Positions 1 through 9,813 of a stretch of DNA of 64,000 bases are shown piece by piece. Both the position numbers and the translations under genes were made by a program. Each line of letters begins with the position of its first letter. Position 1 is the first letter of the stretch. This stretch comes from Streptomyces sp. CB01580 (GTDB taxonomy: Bacteria; Actinomycetota; Actinomycetes; Streptomycetales; Streptomycetaceae): NCBI RefSeq assembly GCF_001905795.1, contig NZ_LIXJ01000004.1:124001-188000 (forward strand), written 5' to 3'. Below the pieces are notes generated by a model. The model was not told the DNA's origin. It saw only the letters and a list, made by a program, of their open reading frames with translations, and ran no database searches.

Positions 1-1086
<1,086 letters not shown>

Positions 1087-1115
1087 CGCGTCCGCGCACG
1101 GACGACGCACGGACG

Positions 1116-1148
1116 AGGGGCGGCCACCGGGATGCGGTGGCCGCCCCT
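1116..1148 (+). terminator. Hairpin terminator after asd
   Basis: GGGGCGGCCACC (1117-1128) pairs perfectly with GGTGGCCGCCCC (1136-1147) around a 7-nt loop, and an A-T pair extends it to 1116/1148. There is no U-tract, which is usual for Streptomyces terminators. It separates asd from pepN. Confidence 0.75.
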
Positions 1149-1276
1149 TCGTGCGCCCGCGCGCTCGCCCGCGTCCACTCGCGTCCGTCCGGGCTCCACT
1201 CGCGTTCCTCCGCACTCCGCCCGCGCGTGCGACGTGGAAGGATGGCCGAAAACGTCACACCCAAGGAGATGACCGC

Positions 1277-3853
1277 GTGCCTGGCACGAATCTGACCCGC
1301 GAAGAGGCACAGGAGCGGGCGCGCCTGCTGACCGTGGACGCGTACGAGATCGATCTCGACCTCTCCGGAGCGCAGGAGGGCGGCACCTTCCGGTCCGTGA
1401 CCACGGTGCGCTTCGACTCCGCCGAGGCCGGTGCGCAGACCTTCATCGACCTGGTCGCGCCGACCGTGCACGAGGTCGAGCTGAACGGCAGGACGCTGGA
1501 CGCCGAGGCCGTCTTCCACGACTCGCGCATCGCGCTCCCGGGCCTGGTCGCGGGCTCCAACGAGCTGAAGGTCGTCGCCGACTGCGCGTACACCAACACC
1601 GGCGAGGGCCTGCACCGCTTCGTCGACTCGGTCGACCAGCAGGCATATCTCTACACCCAGTTCGAGGTTCCGGACGCCCGGCGCGTCTTCGCGAGCTTCG
1701 AGCAGCCCGACCTGAAGGCGACGTTCCGGTTCACCGTGAAGGCCCCGGAGGGCTGGACGGTCATCTCGAACTCCCCGACGCCCGAGCCGCGCGACAACGT
1801 CTGGTCCTTCGAGCCGACGCCCCGCATCTCGACGTACATCACGGCCCTGATCGCCGGCCCGTACCACGCGGTGCACAGCAGCTACGAGAAGGACGGCCGG
1901 ACCGTTCCGCTCGGCATCTACTGCCGCCCGTCGCTGGCCGAGTACCTCGACGCGGACGCGATCTTCGACGTGACGCGGCAGGGCTTCGACTGGTTCCAGG
2001 AGAAGTTCGACTACGACTACCCGTTCGCCAAGTACGACCAGCTGTTCGTTCCCGAGTTCAACGCGGGCGCGATGGAGAACGCGGGCGCGGTGACCATCCG
2101 CGACCAGTACGTGTTCCGCTCGAAGGTGACGGACGCGGCGTACGAGACGCGCGCCGAGACCATCCTGCACGAGCTGGCCCACATGTGGTTCGGCGACCTC
2201 GTCACCATGGAGTGGTGGAACGACCTGTGGCTGAACGAGTCGTTCGCCACGTACACGTCGATCGCCTGCCAGGCGTACGCGGAGGGCTCGAAGTGGCCGC
2301 ACTCCTGGACGACGTTCGCCAACTCCATGAAGACATGGGCGTACCGCCAGGACCAGCTGCCCTCCACGCACCCGATCATGGCGGACATCCGTGACCTGGA
2401 CGACGTGCTGGTCAACTTCGACGGGATCACGTACGCCAAGGGCGCCTCGGTCCTGAAGCAGCTGGTGGCATACGTCGGCATGGACGAGTTCTTCAAGGGC
2501 GTCCAGGCCTACTTCAAGGCGCACGCCTACGGCAACACCCGCCTGTCCGACCTGCTGGGCGCGCTGGAGGAGACCTCCGGCCGCGACCTGAAGACCTGGT
2601 CGAAGGCGTGGCTGGAGACGGCGGGCATCAACATCCTGCGCCCGGAGATCACCACGGACGAGAACGGCCACGTCACCTCGTTCACGGTCGTCCAGGAGGC
2701 CCCGGCGCTGCCCGCGGGCGCGAAGGGCGAGCCGACGCTGCGCCCGCACCGGATCGCTGTCGGCGCCTACGATCTCGACGACTCCGGCAAGCTGGTCCGT
2801 ACGAACCGGATCGAGCTGGACGTCGACGGTGAGCGCACCACCGTGCCGTTCCCGGCCGGCACCGCCCGCCCCGCCGTGATCCTGCTCAACGACGACGACC
2901 TCTCGTACGCGAAGGTCCGGCTCGACGAGGAGTCGCTGAGCGTCGTCACCGAGCACCTCGGCGACTTCGCCGAGTCCCTGCCCCGCGCCCTGTGCTGGGC
3001 CTCCGCGTGGGACATGACCCGCGACGGCGAGCTGGCCACCCGCGACTACCTCTCCCTGGTGCTCTCCGGCATCGGCAAGGAGTCGGACATCGGCGTCGTC
3101 CAGTCGCTGCACCGCCAGGTGAAGCTGGCGCTGGACCTGTACGCGGCGCCGGAGTGGCGCGAGGCCGGTCTGGCCCGGTGGACCGAGGCGACCCTCGCCC
3201 ACCTGCGCGCGGCGGAGCCGGGCAGCGACCACCAGCTGGCCTGGGCCCGTGCCTTCGCGGCGACCGCCCGCACCCCGCAGCAGCTGGACCTGCTGTCCTC
3301 GCTGCTCGACGGCAAGGAGACCATCGAGGGTCTGGCCGTCGACACGGAGCTGCGCTGGGCGTTCGTCGAGCGGCTCGCCGCGACCGGCGTCTTCGAGGAG
3401 GACGAGATCGCGGGCGAGTACGAGCGCGACCGGACGGCGGCGGGCGAGCGCCACGCGGCGACCGCCCGTGCGGCCCGCCCCACGGAGGCGGCGAAGGCGG
3501 AGGCATGGGCCTCGGTCGTCGAGTCCGACAAGCTGCCGAACGCCGTCCAGGAGGCGGTCATCGCCGGCTTCGTCCAGCCCGACCAGCGCGAACTGCTGGC
3601 CCCGTACACGGAGAAGTTCTTCGCGGCGGTCAAGGGCGCCTGGGAGTCCCGCAGCCACGAGATGGCCCAGCAGATCGCCGTCGGCCTCTACCCGGCGGTC
3701 CAGGTCGCGCAGGAGACCCTGGACGCCACGGACGCCTGGCTGTCCTCGGCGAAGCCGAACGCGGCCCTGCACCGCCTGGTCTCCGAGTCGCGCTCCGGCG
3801 TGGAACGCGCCCTGAAGGCCCGCGCGGCGGACGCGGCGGCGGCCACGGCGTAA
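1277..3853 (+). CDS. pepN: Aminopeptidase N (M1 family zinc metallopeptidase)
   Basis: Cytosolic M1 aminopeptidase that removes N-terminal residues from peptides. It has the exopeptidase motif GAMEN and the zinc site HELAH (His298, Glu299, His302) followed 19 residues on by Glu321 in LWLNESFA. The C-terminal half is the long helical domain (ERAP1-like) of the actinobacterial PepN type. The 858-residue length fits that group. The GTG start at 1277 follows AAGGAG at 1263-1268; the open frame extends further upstream, but through the asd terminator. A strong hairpin follows the gene. Nothing is unusual. Confidence 0.96.
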   Translation: MPGTNLTREEAQERARLLTVDAYEIDLDLSGAQEGGTFRSVTTVRFDSAEAGAQTFIDLVAPTVHEVELNGRTLDAEAVFHDSRIALPGLVAGSNELKVVADCAYTNTGEGLHRFVDSVDQQAYLYTQFEVPDARRVFASFEQPDLKATFRFTVKAPEGWTVISNSPTPEPRDNVWSFEPTPRISTYITALIAGPYHAVHSSYEKDGRTVPLGIYCRPSLAEYLDADAIFDVTRQGFDWFQEKFDYDYPFAKYDQLFVPEFNAGAMENAGAVTIRDQYVFRSKVTDAAYETRAETILHELAHMWFGDLVTMEWWNDLWLNESFATYTSIACQAYAEGSKWPHSWTTFANSMKTWAYRQDQLPSTHPIMADIRDLDDVLVNFDGITYAKGASVLKQLVAYVGMDEFFKGVQAYFKAHAYGNTRLSDLLGALEETSGRDLKTWSKAWLETAGINILRPEITTDENGHVTSFTVVQEAPALPAGAKGEPTLRPHRIAVGAYDLDDSGKLVRTNRIELDVDGERTTVPFPAGTARPAVILLNDDDLSYAKVRLDEESLSVVTEHLGDFAESLPRALCWASAWDMTRDGELATRDYLSLVLSGIGKESDIGVVQSLHRQVKLALDLYAAPEWREAGLARWTEATLAHLRAAEPGSDHQLAWARAFAATARTPQQLDLLSSLLDGKETIEGLAVDTELRWAFVERLAATGVFEEDEIAGEYERDRTAAGERHAATARAARPTEAAKAEAWASVVESDKLPNAVQEAVIAGFVQPDQRELLAPYTEKFFAAVKGAWESRSHEMAQQIAVGLYPAVQVAQETLDATDAWLSSAKPNAALHRLVSESRSGVERALKARAADAAAATA

Positions 3854-3875
3854 CGCGGCCCGCACGGAAGAACGA

Positions 3876-3912
3876 GGTGCCCCGGCCCGCCGCCACGGCG
3901 GTCCGGGGCACC
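3876..3912. terminator. Hairpin between pepN and the convergent toxin gene
   Basis: GGTGCCCCGG (3876-3885) pairs with CCGGGGCACC (3903-3912), and an inner CCGCC/GGCGG stem (3887-3891 with 3897-3901) fills the middle. The structure sits between convergent genes and could stop transcription from either side. Confidence 0.7.
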
Positions 3913-4022
3913 GCCGTTCCCCGTTCCCGTCCCGGAGCGTGCCAGGAGCGGCGCCGGTCCCGGGCGCACCGGGGGTGGTGCCGTTCCCGGCAGGCCGGGG
4001 CGCCGCGGTTCCCGGACGCGGC

Positions 4023-4427
4023 TCAGACGGGGACGACCTCCACGCCCTGTTCGAGGTCCTTGAAATCGTCCGGGTTGCGCGTGTGGAGCGGCAGCCCTTC
4101 GGCGGCCGCCACAGCCACGATCATCAGGTCCACGCGTCGCGGACGCGGGTTCCGTCCCGACTTGACGACCAGCGCGACCAGCGTGCCGTACCGGCGCGCG
4201 GCCTCCCTCCCGAACGGCACCGCGTCGAAGTCCGCCTCCACATCGGCCGGCCGCTGCGCCCTCGCCATCATGTCCACGGGGTCCTTGGCCATGGCGACCC
4301 CCTGGGCCGGCTCTGCCAGTACGAGAGCGGGAACGGCCATCTCCACCGGAAGCCGCTCCGGAGCGATGTGCGGCAGTTCGATGACGGTGCAGGTGTCCAG
4401 CAACCCCCGCGCGTGACGCTCACCCAT
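4023..4427 (-). CDS. PIN-domain toxin, VapC type
   Basis: A 134-residue PIN-domain protein, a family of Mg2+-dependent ribonucleases that usually act as toxins. The first acidic residue is in GLLDTCTVIEL near the N-terminus, and the C-terminal acidic cluster is in RVDLMIVAVAAAEGLPL followed by TRNPDDF, the usual VapC layout. The start at 4427 overlaps the end of the upstream antitoxin gene by 8 nt, so the two are translationally coupled. The overlap fixes the start, although the open frame extends further upstream. The target RNA cannot be told from sequence. Confidence 0.88.
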   Translation of the reverse strand: MGERHARGLLDTCTVIELPHIAPERLPVEMAVPALVLAEPAQGVAMAKDPVDMMARAQRPADVEADFDAVPFGREAARRYGTLVALVVKSGRNPRPRRVDLMIVAVAAAEGLPLHTRNPDDFKDLEQGVEVVPV

Positions 4428-4722
4428 GGGCCCGCCCCTGGTCCCGGGACCGCTCCCAGGGGTCGTCGCTCTCAGCGATCCGCTCCTCGCTCCCGAAGAA
4501 CGCGTCGGACTCCGCGCGCATCCGCGCGGAGTCGACACGCGGCGCGGTCCGCCACTTGCGCTGCATCTCCTCGACCGGGACGAACCTCCGGCGAGTAGTC
4601 AGCGGGCGGACCTCGGCGATCTCTGTCCCGTTGCGGGTGATGTGGTAGGTCTCCCCCGCTTCCACGTCATCCAGGACTGCTTTGGACCGGGCCGCGAGTT
4701 CGCGCTGGGTGATGGTCTTCAT
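4420..4722 (-). CDS. Antitoxin of the Phd/YefM family
   Basis: A 100-residue protein with the Phd/YefM-type N-terminus (MKTITQRELAARSKAVLDD, then GETYHITRNGTEIAEVRPL), which in this family dimerises and binds the operon operator. The charged C-terminal third is expected to wrap the PIN toxin encoded immediately downstream, which it overlaps by 8 nt. The pairing of a Phd-type antitoxin with a VapC-type toxin is common. The 110 bp upstream of the start is less GC-rich than its surroundings (GTAATACGG near 4742-4750 on the reverse strand) and is the likely autoregulated promoter, but I cannot define the operator. Confidence 0.88.
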   Translation of the reverse strand: MKTITQRELAARSKAVLDDVEAGETYHITRNGTEIAEVRPLTTRRRFVPVEEMQRKWRTAPRVDSARMRAESDAFFGSEERIAESDDPWERSRDQGRAHG

Positions 4723-4832
4723 GAGTCCAGCGTGGCGCGCCGTATTACATTGCGACACGGCGAACGGCGCTCCTGGACCGCTGTTCCTGTTTCCCGGCCC
4801 GGACCCGCGACGGGCACGGCCCCGGCGGCGGA

Positions 4833-6008
4833 CTACGCCCCGGCCTGCTCGTAGCGGCGGGCCAGATCGGCCGCGCCGGTCTCTGTGAGGCTGCCGTGCA
4901 GGCGCATGCGGGCGACGCCGCCGTCGGGGAAGGCGTCGAGGCGGACGTGGGTGACGACCGCCCTGATACGGAGCGGGAAGCGGTGGAGGGTGTCGGGCTG
5001 GAGGCGGGTGCGGGGAATGATCTCGAACCATTCGCCCGTCTCGCCGTTCCGGCCGTGCAGGGCGATCCAGCCGGCCGCGTTGCCCTTGAGGCAGGCGGTG
5101 TCGATCTCGACCGCCCGGACCGCTCCCTGGGCGGGGAGGCGGAAGCGGACCCAGTCGTTCGTGTCGCGGACCCGGCGGCGGCGGTTCTCCCAGCCGTCGT
5201 CCATCTTGCGGGAGGTGCCGGGCAGGATGATCTGGGTCGGCGAGGAGTAGAAGCGGTCCGAGGCGTCCTCGTGACTGCCGCCGTTCAGCACGGATACCAG
5301 GTCGAAGGTGCCGAGCGCGGCCAGCCAGGACGGGTCGGGCAGGACCTCGCCGTGGACACGGAGGCGGGCGATGCCGCCGTCGGGGTGCTGGCAGAGGCGC
5401 AGGTGGGTGTAGCGGCGGCGGCTGGTGATCTCGAAGCCGTTGGCGGCGTGGCCGCGCACCGGGGTCGGCGGGACGATCTCCTCCCACTTCACGTCGTCCG
5501 CGAGGAGTTCCTCGGGGCCGGGGGTACCGTCGACCGCCGTCGCCCGGATCGAGACGCGCTGCGGGTAGTTGCCGCGGAAGTGCGCCGTGTCGACGACGAT
5601 GCCGCGGATGACGCCGGGGGCGCCGAGGCGGATCAGGGCCCAGTCGTGCTCGTCCGGGGCCGGGAACGGGTGGTGCGCGTCCGCGCCGCGCCGACGGCGG
5701 GTCTCCCAGCCGTCCATGACCTTGCCCTTGTGGCCGAAGCGCTCCGGGTCGAAGACCGCGCGTTCCGGGACGAGGAGGTTCTCGCGCTGGGCGAAGAACT
5801 CGTCGTTGGCGGCGATCACACCCGCGCCGAGACGGCGGTCGGCGAGGTCGACGAGATCGGTGAACGGGAGGTCGGTGGTGCGGTAGTCGGCGTACGGGTC
5901 GCCGCCACCGTACGGGGCCGCGTCGTTGGCGTGGGGGTCCTCGACGGCGTTCTCGTGGTGGTTCTCGTGGGACTTCCCCTGCTGGTTCTCGTTCTGGTCG
6001 AAGGTCAT
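4833..6008 (-). CDS. alc: Allantoicase
   Basis: Hydrolyses allantoate to ureidoglycolate and urea in purine catabolism. The 391-residue protein has the two tandem jelly-roll allantoicase repeats, each with the MDDGWENRRRR / MDGWETRRRR signature (about residues 98-105 and 265-275) and repeated blocks such as HVRLDAFPDGGVARMRLHG. Family homology begins around DLPFTDLVDLADRRLG, so about 45 N-terminal residues rich in His, Asn and Glu are extra. No Shine-Dalgarno precedes the ATG at 6008 and I see no better in-frame start, so the true N-terminus is uncertain. A LysR regulator lies 43 bp upstream on the same strand. No other allantoin genes are here, so this looks like an accessory insertion between pepN and malQ. 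Confidence 0.93.
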   Translation of the reverse strand: MTFDQNENQQGKSHENHHENAVEDPHANDAAPYGGGDPYADYRTTDLPFTDLVDLADRRLGAGVIAANDEFFAQRENLLVPERAVFDPERFGHKGKVMDGWETRRRRGADAHHPFPAPDEHDWALIRLGAPGVIRGIVVDTAHFRGNYPQRVSIRATAVDGTPGPEELLADDVKWEEIVPPTPVRGHAANGFEITSRRRYTHLRLCQHPDGGIARLRVHGEVLPDPSWLAALGTFDLVSVLNGGSHEDASDRFYSSPTQIILPGTSRKMDDGWENRRRRVRDTNDWVRFRLPAQGAVRAVEIDTACLKGNAAGWIALHGRNGETGEWFEIIPRTRLQPDTLHRFPLRIRAVVTHVRLDAFPDGGVARMRLHGSLTETGAADLARRYEQAGA

Positions 6009-6051
6009 GGGGCTACTGTCGCCACCACCGACCCGTCAGGTCCATCGAAAG

Positions 6052-6990
6052 TTACTGCACTGTCCGTGCAGTGGAAGTGAACGATGCGGCCGTCCCGACG
6101 AGCGCCGCGAGGACCCGGGCCACCGCGGGCCCCCGCTCGGCGCCCTGCCGTACCGCCGCCACCACGTGGCGCCGCGGCTGGTCCGCCTCCAGTACGCGCA
6201 TCACCACGCCGCCCCGGCGGCCGTGCCGTTCCGCGGACGCCATGCGCGGGATCAGCGCCACCCCCATGCCCGCCTCGACCATGGCCAGGATCGCCGTCCA
6301 GCCCGCGGCGCTGTGCGCCTGCTCGGGTACGAACCCGGCGGCCTCGCACGCTGCCGTGGTGATCCGCGACCAGGGGCCGGAGCCGCCGAAGATCCAGGGG
6401 TCGTCACGGAGGTCGGCGAGCCGGAGACCGGGCGCGGCGGCCAGGCGGTGGCCGACGGGCAGGGCCACGTCCAGCGGGTCCGCGAGCAGCGGCAGCACGG
6501 CGAACCGGGGGTCGTGGGAGGTCGGGGCGTGGGCGGCGAGGGACAGCGCGAGGTCCGCGTCACCGGCGGCCAGCAGTTCGTACGCCTGTGCGGCCTCCGC
6601 CTCCCGCACCCGCACGTCCGGTCCCGGGCGGTCCTCGGCGCGCAGCCGCCGCACCGCCGGTACGACGAGGGCGGGCACCGCCGTGGAGAACGCCGCGACC
6701 CGTACCTCGCCGGCCTCCCCGCGCAGATAGCCGGTCAGTTCCGCGTCGGCGCGCTCCAACTGGGCGAAGACGGCCTCGGCGTGACGCAGCACGAGGTGCG
6801 CGGCGTCGGTGAGGCGGACCCGTCGCCCCCGAGCCTCCAGGAGCGGGACGCCGAGCTGCCGGGACAGGTTGGACAGTTGCTGCGAGACGGCCGACGGGGT
6901 CATCAGCAGCGCCTCCGCGGTCGCGGTGACCGTGCCCCGGTCGCGCAGCGTGCGAAGGACGCGGAGCTTCTTGACGTCCCAGTCGGTCAT
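6052..6990 (-). CDS. LysR-family transcriptional regulator
   Basis: A 312-residue LysR regulator. The winged helix-turn-helix is at the N-terminus (AEALLMTPSAVSQQLSNLSRQ, about residues 24-44), followed by a periplasmic-binding-protein-like effector domain from about residue 90 to the end. The start chosen is the ATG at 6990 (MTDWDVKKLRVL), where family homology begins; the open frame extends upstream without homology. The gene lies directly upstream of allantoicase on the same strand, so it may control that gene and itself. The effector is unknown; the purine-catabolism link is only by position. Confidence 0.92.
   Translation of the reverse strand: MTDWDVKKLRVLRTLRDRGTVTATAEALLMTPSAVSQQLSNLSRQLGVPLLEARGRRVRLTDAAHLVLRHAEAVFAQLERADAELTGYLRGEAGEVRVAAFSTAVPALVVPAVRRLRAEDRPGPDVRVREAEAAQAYELLAAGDADLALSLAAHAPTSHDPRFAVLPLLADPLDVALPVGHRLAAAPGLRLADLRDDPWIFGGSGPWSRITTAACEAAGFVPEQAHSAAGWTAILAMVEAGMGVALIPRMASAERHGRRGGVVMRVLEADQPRRHVVAAVRQGAERGPAVARVLAALVGTAASFTSTARTVQ
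6054..6072. promoter_or_regulatory. Inverted repeat at the lysR end / alc upstream region
   Basis: ACTGCAC (6054-6060) and GTGCAGT (6066-6072) form a perfect 7-bp dyad with a 5-bp centre. It covers the last codons of the LysR gene and lies about 50-65 bp upstream of the alc start, so it could be an operator for alc or a weak terminator of the regulator gene. Confidence 0.4.
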
Positions 6991-7192
6991 GTCCGCGCCC
7001 CGGTCATGGCCGCGCCCCGTCCGGCCGTCCGGGGACGGCCCGGGGCCTTCGCCGTCCGGACACACGTGCGCGCCGCTCGGCACGGGGTACCGGCGGCGCA
7101 CTCGGCGGGAACGGGGCGTCTCCCCGACATGGGTCGACCGCCCGGAAACGGGCCCGTCTCCCGGACCCGTCGGAGCTGTCCCCCGGGGCTCG

Positions 7193-7423
7193 TCAGGCCT
7201 GCTTCTTGGACTTGTCGAAGATCATGACCAGGCCCGCGATGACCACGTACAGGGCGATGGGGGCCACGACGTACAGCCCGATCGTCTCCATCACGCTCAG
7301 GCCCGGACCGGGGTCGTCACCGTCGTCGCGGGTGAGCGCGAGCGCGGGGGACGACATGAGCAGCATCATCAGCGTCGTTCCGGCCGCGACGGCGCCGGCG
7401 CGCATAGCGTTCTTCTTGTCCAC
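7193..7423 (-). CDS. Small membrane protein of unknown function
   Basis: A 76-residue protein starting at GTG 7423 (VDKKNAMRAGAV). It has an N-terminal hydrophobic segment (about residues 7-27) that reads like a signal peptide, with SPALA just before the likely cleavage site. A short acidic stretch DDGDDPG follows, then a second hydrophobic helix (about 45-68) and a lysine-rich tail DKSKKQA. It is therefore probably a single-span membrane protein with a short outer segment. It stands alone between lysR and malQ on the same strand. I do not recognise a functional family. Confidence 0.7.
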   Translation of the reverse strand: MDKKNAMRAGAVAAGTTLMMLLMSSPALALTRDDGDDPGPGLSVMETIGLYVVAPIALYVVIAGLVMIFDKSKKQA

Positions 7424-7584
7424 GGTGCAAACGTAGCGAACGCCCCCGACGGGCGCGCGCCCGGGGGTGCCGTACAGGCGTCGCAACCGCGGGCGGGTGG
7501 CGTACGAACCGCGTACGGACCGCGTACGGACCGCGTACGAGCCGCCCGCGCGCGGGGCCGGGACGCCTCGGGATCAGGGCGGGG

Positions 7585-9813
7585 TCACGGCCCCGTGCGC
7601 GTCGTCGGCCACTCCGTCCCGTGTTCCTCGCGCGGACGGAAGACCTCCATCAGCCGGTGCAGCCGGGGCGCGGCGGCCAGTTCCTCCAGGGTGACCGCGT
7701 CGCCCTCCGTGTCGGCGAGGGGAAGCCGCCAGTTGGGGTACTGGTGCCAGGTGCCCGGAACGTTCTGCGGGCGGCGGTCGCCGAGGGCGTCGGGGAGCCA
7801 GACGCCGACCATGCGGGCAGGGGTGCGCAGCAGGAAGCGGTGTACGGCGCGGACGGCGCCCTCCTCGTCGCCCTCGCCCTCCGGGAGCAGCCGGAGCCGG
7901 GCGAGGTGGCCGAGCCACTCCGCGGTGTCGTGGGCCTCCGCGGCCCGCTCCTCCGCGAGGCCGCGGGTGAGCAGGCCGAGGCCGTGGCGCAGCGCCACGT
8001 GGTCGCCGGTCAGCCGGGCGGCGGTGGGCGGCAGGTCGTGCGTGGTGGCGGTGGCCAGGCAGCCCTCGCGCCACCGCTCGGGGGCGAGCGGGCGGCCGGT
8101 GCCGTCCCAGTCCCGTTCGAACCAGAGCACGGAGGTGCCGAGCACACCGCGGCGGGCCAGCGTCTCGCGCACCCACGGCTCGACCGTGCCGAGGTCCTCC
8201 CCCACGACGACGGCCCCGGCGCGGTGCGCCTCCAGCACCAGGACGGCGAGCATCGCCTCGGCGTCCTGGCCGACGTACGCGCCCTCGGCGGGCGGGCGCC
8301 CCTCGGGCACCCACCAGAGCCGGAACAGGCCCATGACGTGGTCGACGCGCAGGGCCCCCGCGTGGGCGAGGAGCCCGCGCAGCAGTGTGCGGTACGGGGC
8401 GTATCCGGACGCGGCGAGGGCGTCGGGGCGCCACGGGGGCAGTCCCCAGTCCTGGCCGCGGGCGTTGAAGGCGTCCGGGGGCGCGCCGACGGACATGCCG
8501 TGCGCGAAGGCGTCCCGCAGGGCCCAGGCGTCGGAGCCGCCGGGGTGCACGCCGACGGCGAGGTCGTGGACGATGCCGACGGCCATCCCCGCGTCCCGGG
8601 CCGCGCGCTGGGCGGCGGCGAGCTGTTCGTCGGTCAGCCAGGCGAGCCGGCAGTGGAAGTCGACCCGGTCGGCCAGTGCGCGGCGGGCCCGGGCGGTCTC
8701 CTCGGAGCGGGGGTCGCGCAGGGCGGTCGGCCAGGTGTGCCAGTCGGGGCCGTGCACCTCGGCGAGGGCGCACCACAGGGCGTGGTCCTCCAGGGCCTGC
8801 CCCTGTTCGGCCAGGAAGTCGCAGTAGGCGGCGCGGCGGCCCGGGGTGAGCGGGACGTCCCGGACGAGTTCGAGGGCCCGGCGCTTGAGCTCCCAGACGG
8901 CGTCCCGGTCGATCAGGGCGCCCTTGTCCAGGACCGTGTCGCCGAGCGCGGCGGCGCCCTGCCGCAGGTCGTCGAGGGTGGCCCGGTCGGCCACGTGGCC
9001 GTACTCGGGGATCGATTCGACGTGCAGATGGACGGGGTCGGGGAAGCGCCGGGACGAGGGGCGGTACGGGGACGGGTCGGTGGGATCGCCGGGTACGGCG
9101 GCGTGGAGCGGGTTGATCTGGATGAATCCGGCGCCGAGGGCGCGCCCCGACCAAGCGGCCAGATCGGCGAGGTCGCCGAGGTCGCCCATGCCCCAGGAGC
9201 GGGTGGAGAGCAGCGAGTAGAGCTGTACGAGGAAGCCGTGGCAGCGCTCGGGCGGGCCCGGCGCCCGGGCCGGGGCGACGACGAGCGTGGCGCCCGCGCT
9301 CCGGCCGCCCGGTGCACGCACGGACAGCCGGTGCACGCCGAGCGGCGGTTCGCTCCACCAGGCGGGGGCCGTCGGTCCGCCCGTGCCGCCGCCCGCCTCC
9401 GTGCCCGTACCGGCGGCCCTCGCGCCCGTGCTCGTGGTCCCGCCCGGACGAGCGCCCCGGCCCGGGGCCGCGCCGCCGCCCGCTCCGGCGGGCGTGATCC
9501 GCATGGAGAGCGGCGGGGGCGAGCCGGCGTCCTCAAGGGCGATGTCGAGCGTGGTGCCGGGCGGCAGGGCGGTCAGCGCCGCGGGCGGCGGCTCCCCCGA
9601 CCACACCACGAGCGTCGGCGGGAGGAGCGCGGAGCGGGCGGCGGACTCGGCGGCGAGGAGCGACTCCCGTACCGAGTCGGGGGTGGCGGCGTCCACGCCG
9701 AGCGCGGCGAGCACGGCGACGAGGGTGTCGTCGGGGACGGACACCGTGACACCGGCGGACGGGGAGTAGGAGGTGGCGACGCCGTGCAGTGCGGCGAGCC
9801 GGGACAGGCCCAT
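7585..9813 (-). CDS. malQ: 4-alpha-glucanotransferase (amylomaltase)
   Basis: GH77 amylomaltase that transfers alpha-1,4-glucan segments between maltodextrins, a cytosolic step in maltose/glycogen metabolism. The 742-residue protein has the N-terminal domain, a Gly/Ala/Thr-rich linker (about residues 109-150), then the catalytic barrel. In the barrel, FLVQLYSLLSTRSWGMGDLGDL opens the fold, the nucleophile is in ALRVDHVMGLFRLWW, the acid/base in VVVGEDLGTVEPWV, and the transition-state Asp in ATTHDLPPT. The start at 9813 follows AGGAGT and lies exactly after the stop codon of the small upstream ORF, so the two are probably coupled. The low-complexity linker is unusual in length but not damaging. 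Confidence 0.95.
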   Translation of the reverse strand: MGLSRLAALHGVATSYSPSAGVTVSVPDDTLVAVLAALGVDAATPDSVRESLLAAESAARSALLPPTLVVWSGEPPPAALTALPPGTTLDIALEDAGSPPPLSMRITPAGAGGGAAPGRGARPGGTTSTGARAAGTGTEAGGGTGGPTAPAWWSEPPLGVHRLSVRAPGGRSAGATLVVAPARAPGPPERCHGFLVQLYSLLSTRSWGMGDLGDLADLAAWSGRALGAGFIQINPLHAAVPGDPTDPSPYRPSSRRFPDPVHLHVESIPEYGHVADRATLDDLRQGAAALGDTVLDKGALIDRDAVWELKRRALELVRDVPLTPGRRAAYCDFLAEQGQALEDHALWCALAEVHGPDWHTWPTALRDPRSEETARARRALADRVDFHCRLAWLTDEQLAAAQRAARDAGMAVGIVHDLAVGVHPGGSDAWALRDAFAHGMSVGAPPDAFNARGQDWGLPPWRPDALAASGYAPYRTLLRGLLAHAGALRVDHVMGLFRLWWVPEGRPPAEGAYVGQDAEAMLAVLVLEAHRAGAVVVGEDLGTVEPWVRETLARRGVLGTSVLWFERDWDGTGRPLAPERWREGCLATATTHDLPPTAARLTGDHVALRHGLGLLTRGLAEERAAEAHDTAEWLGHLARLRLLPEGEGDEEGAVRAVHRFLLRTPARMVGVWLPDALGDRRPQNVPGTWHQYPNWRLPLADTEGDAVTLEELAAAPRLHRLMEVFRPREEHGTEWPTTRTGP

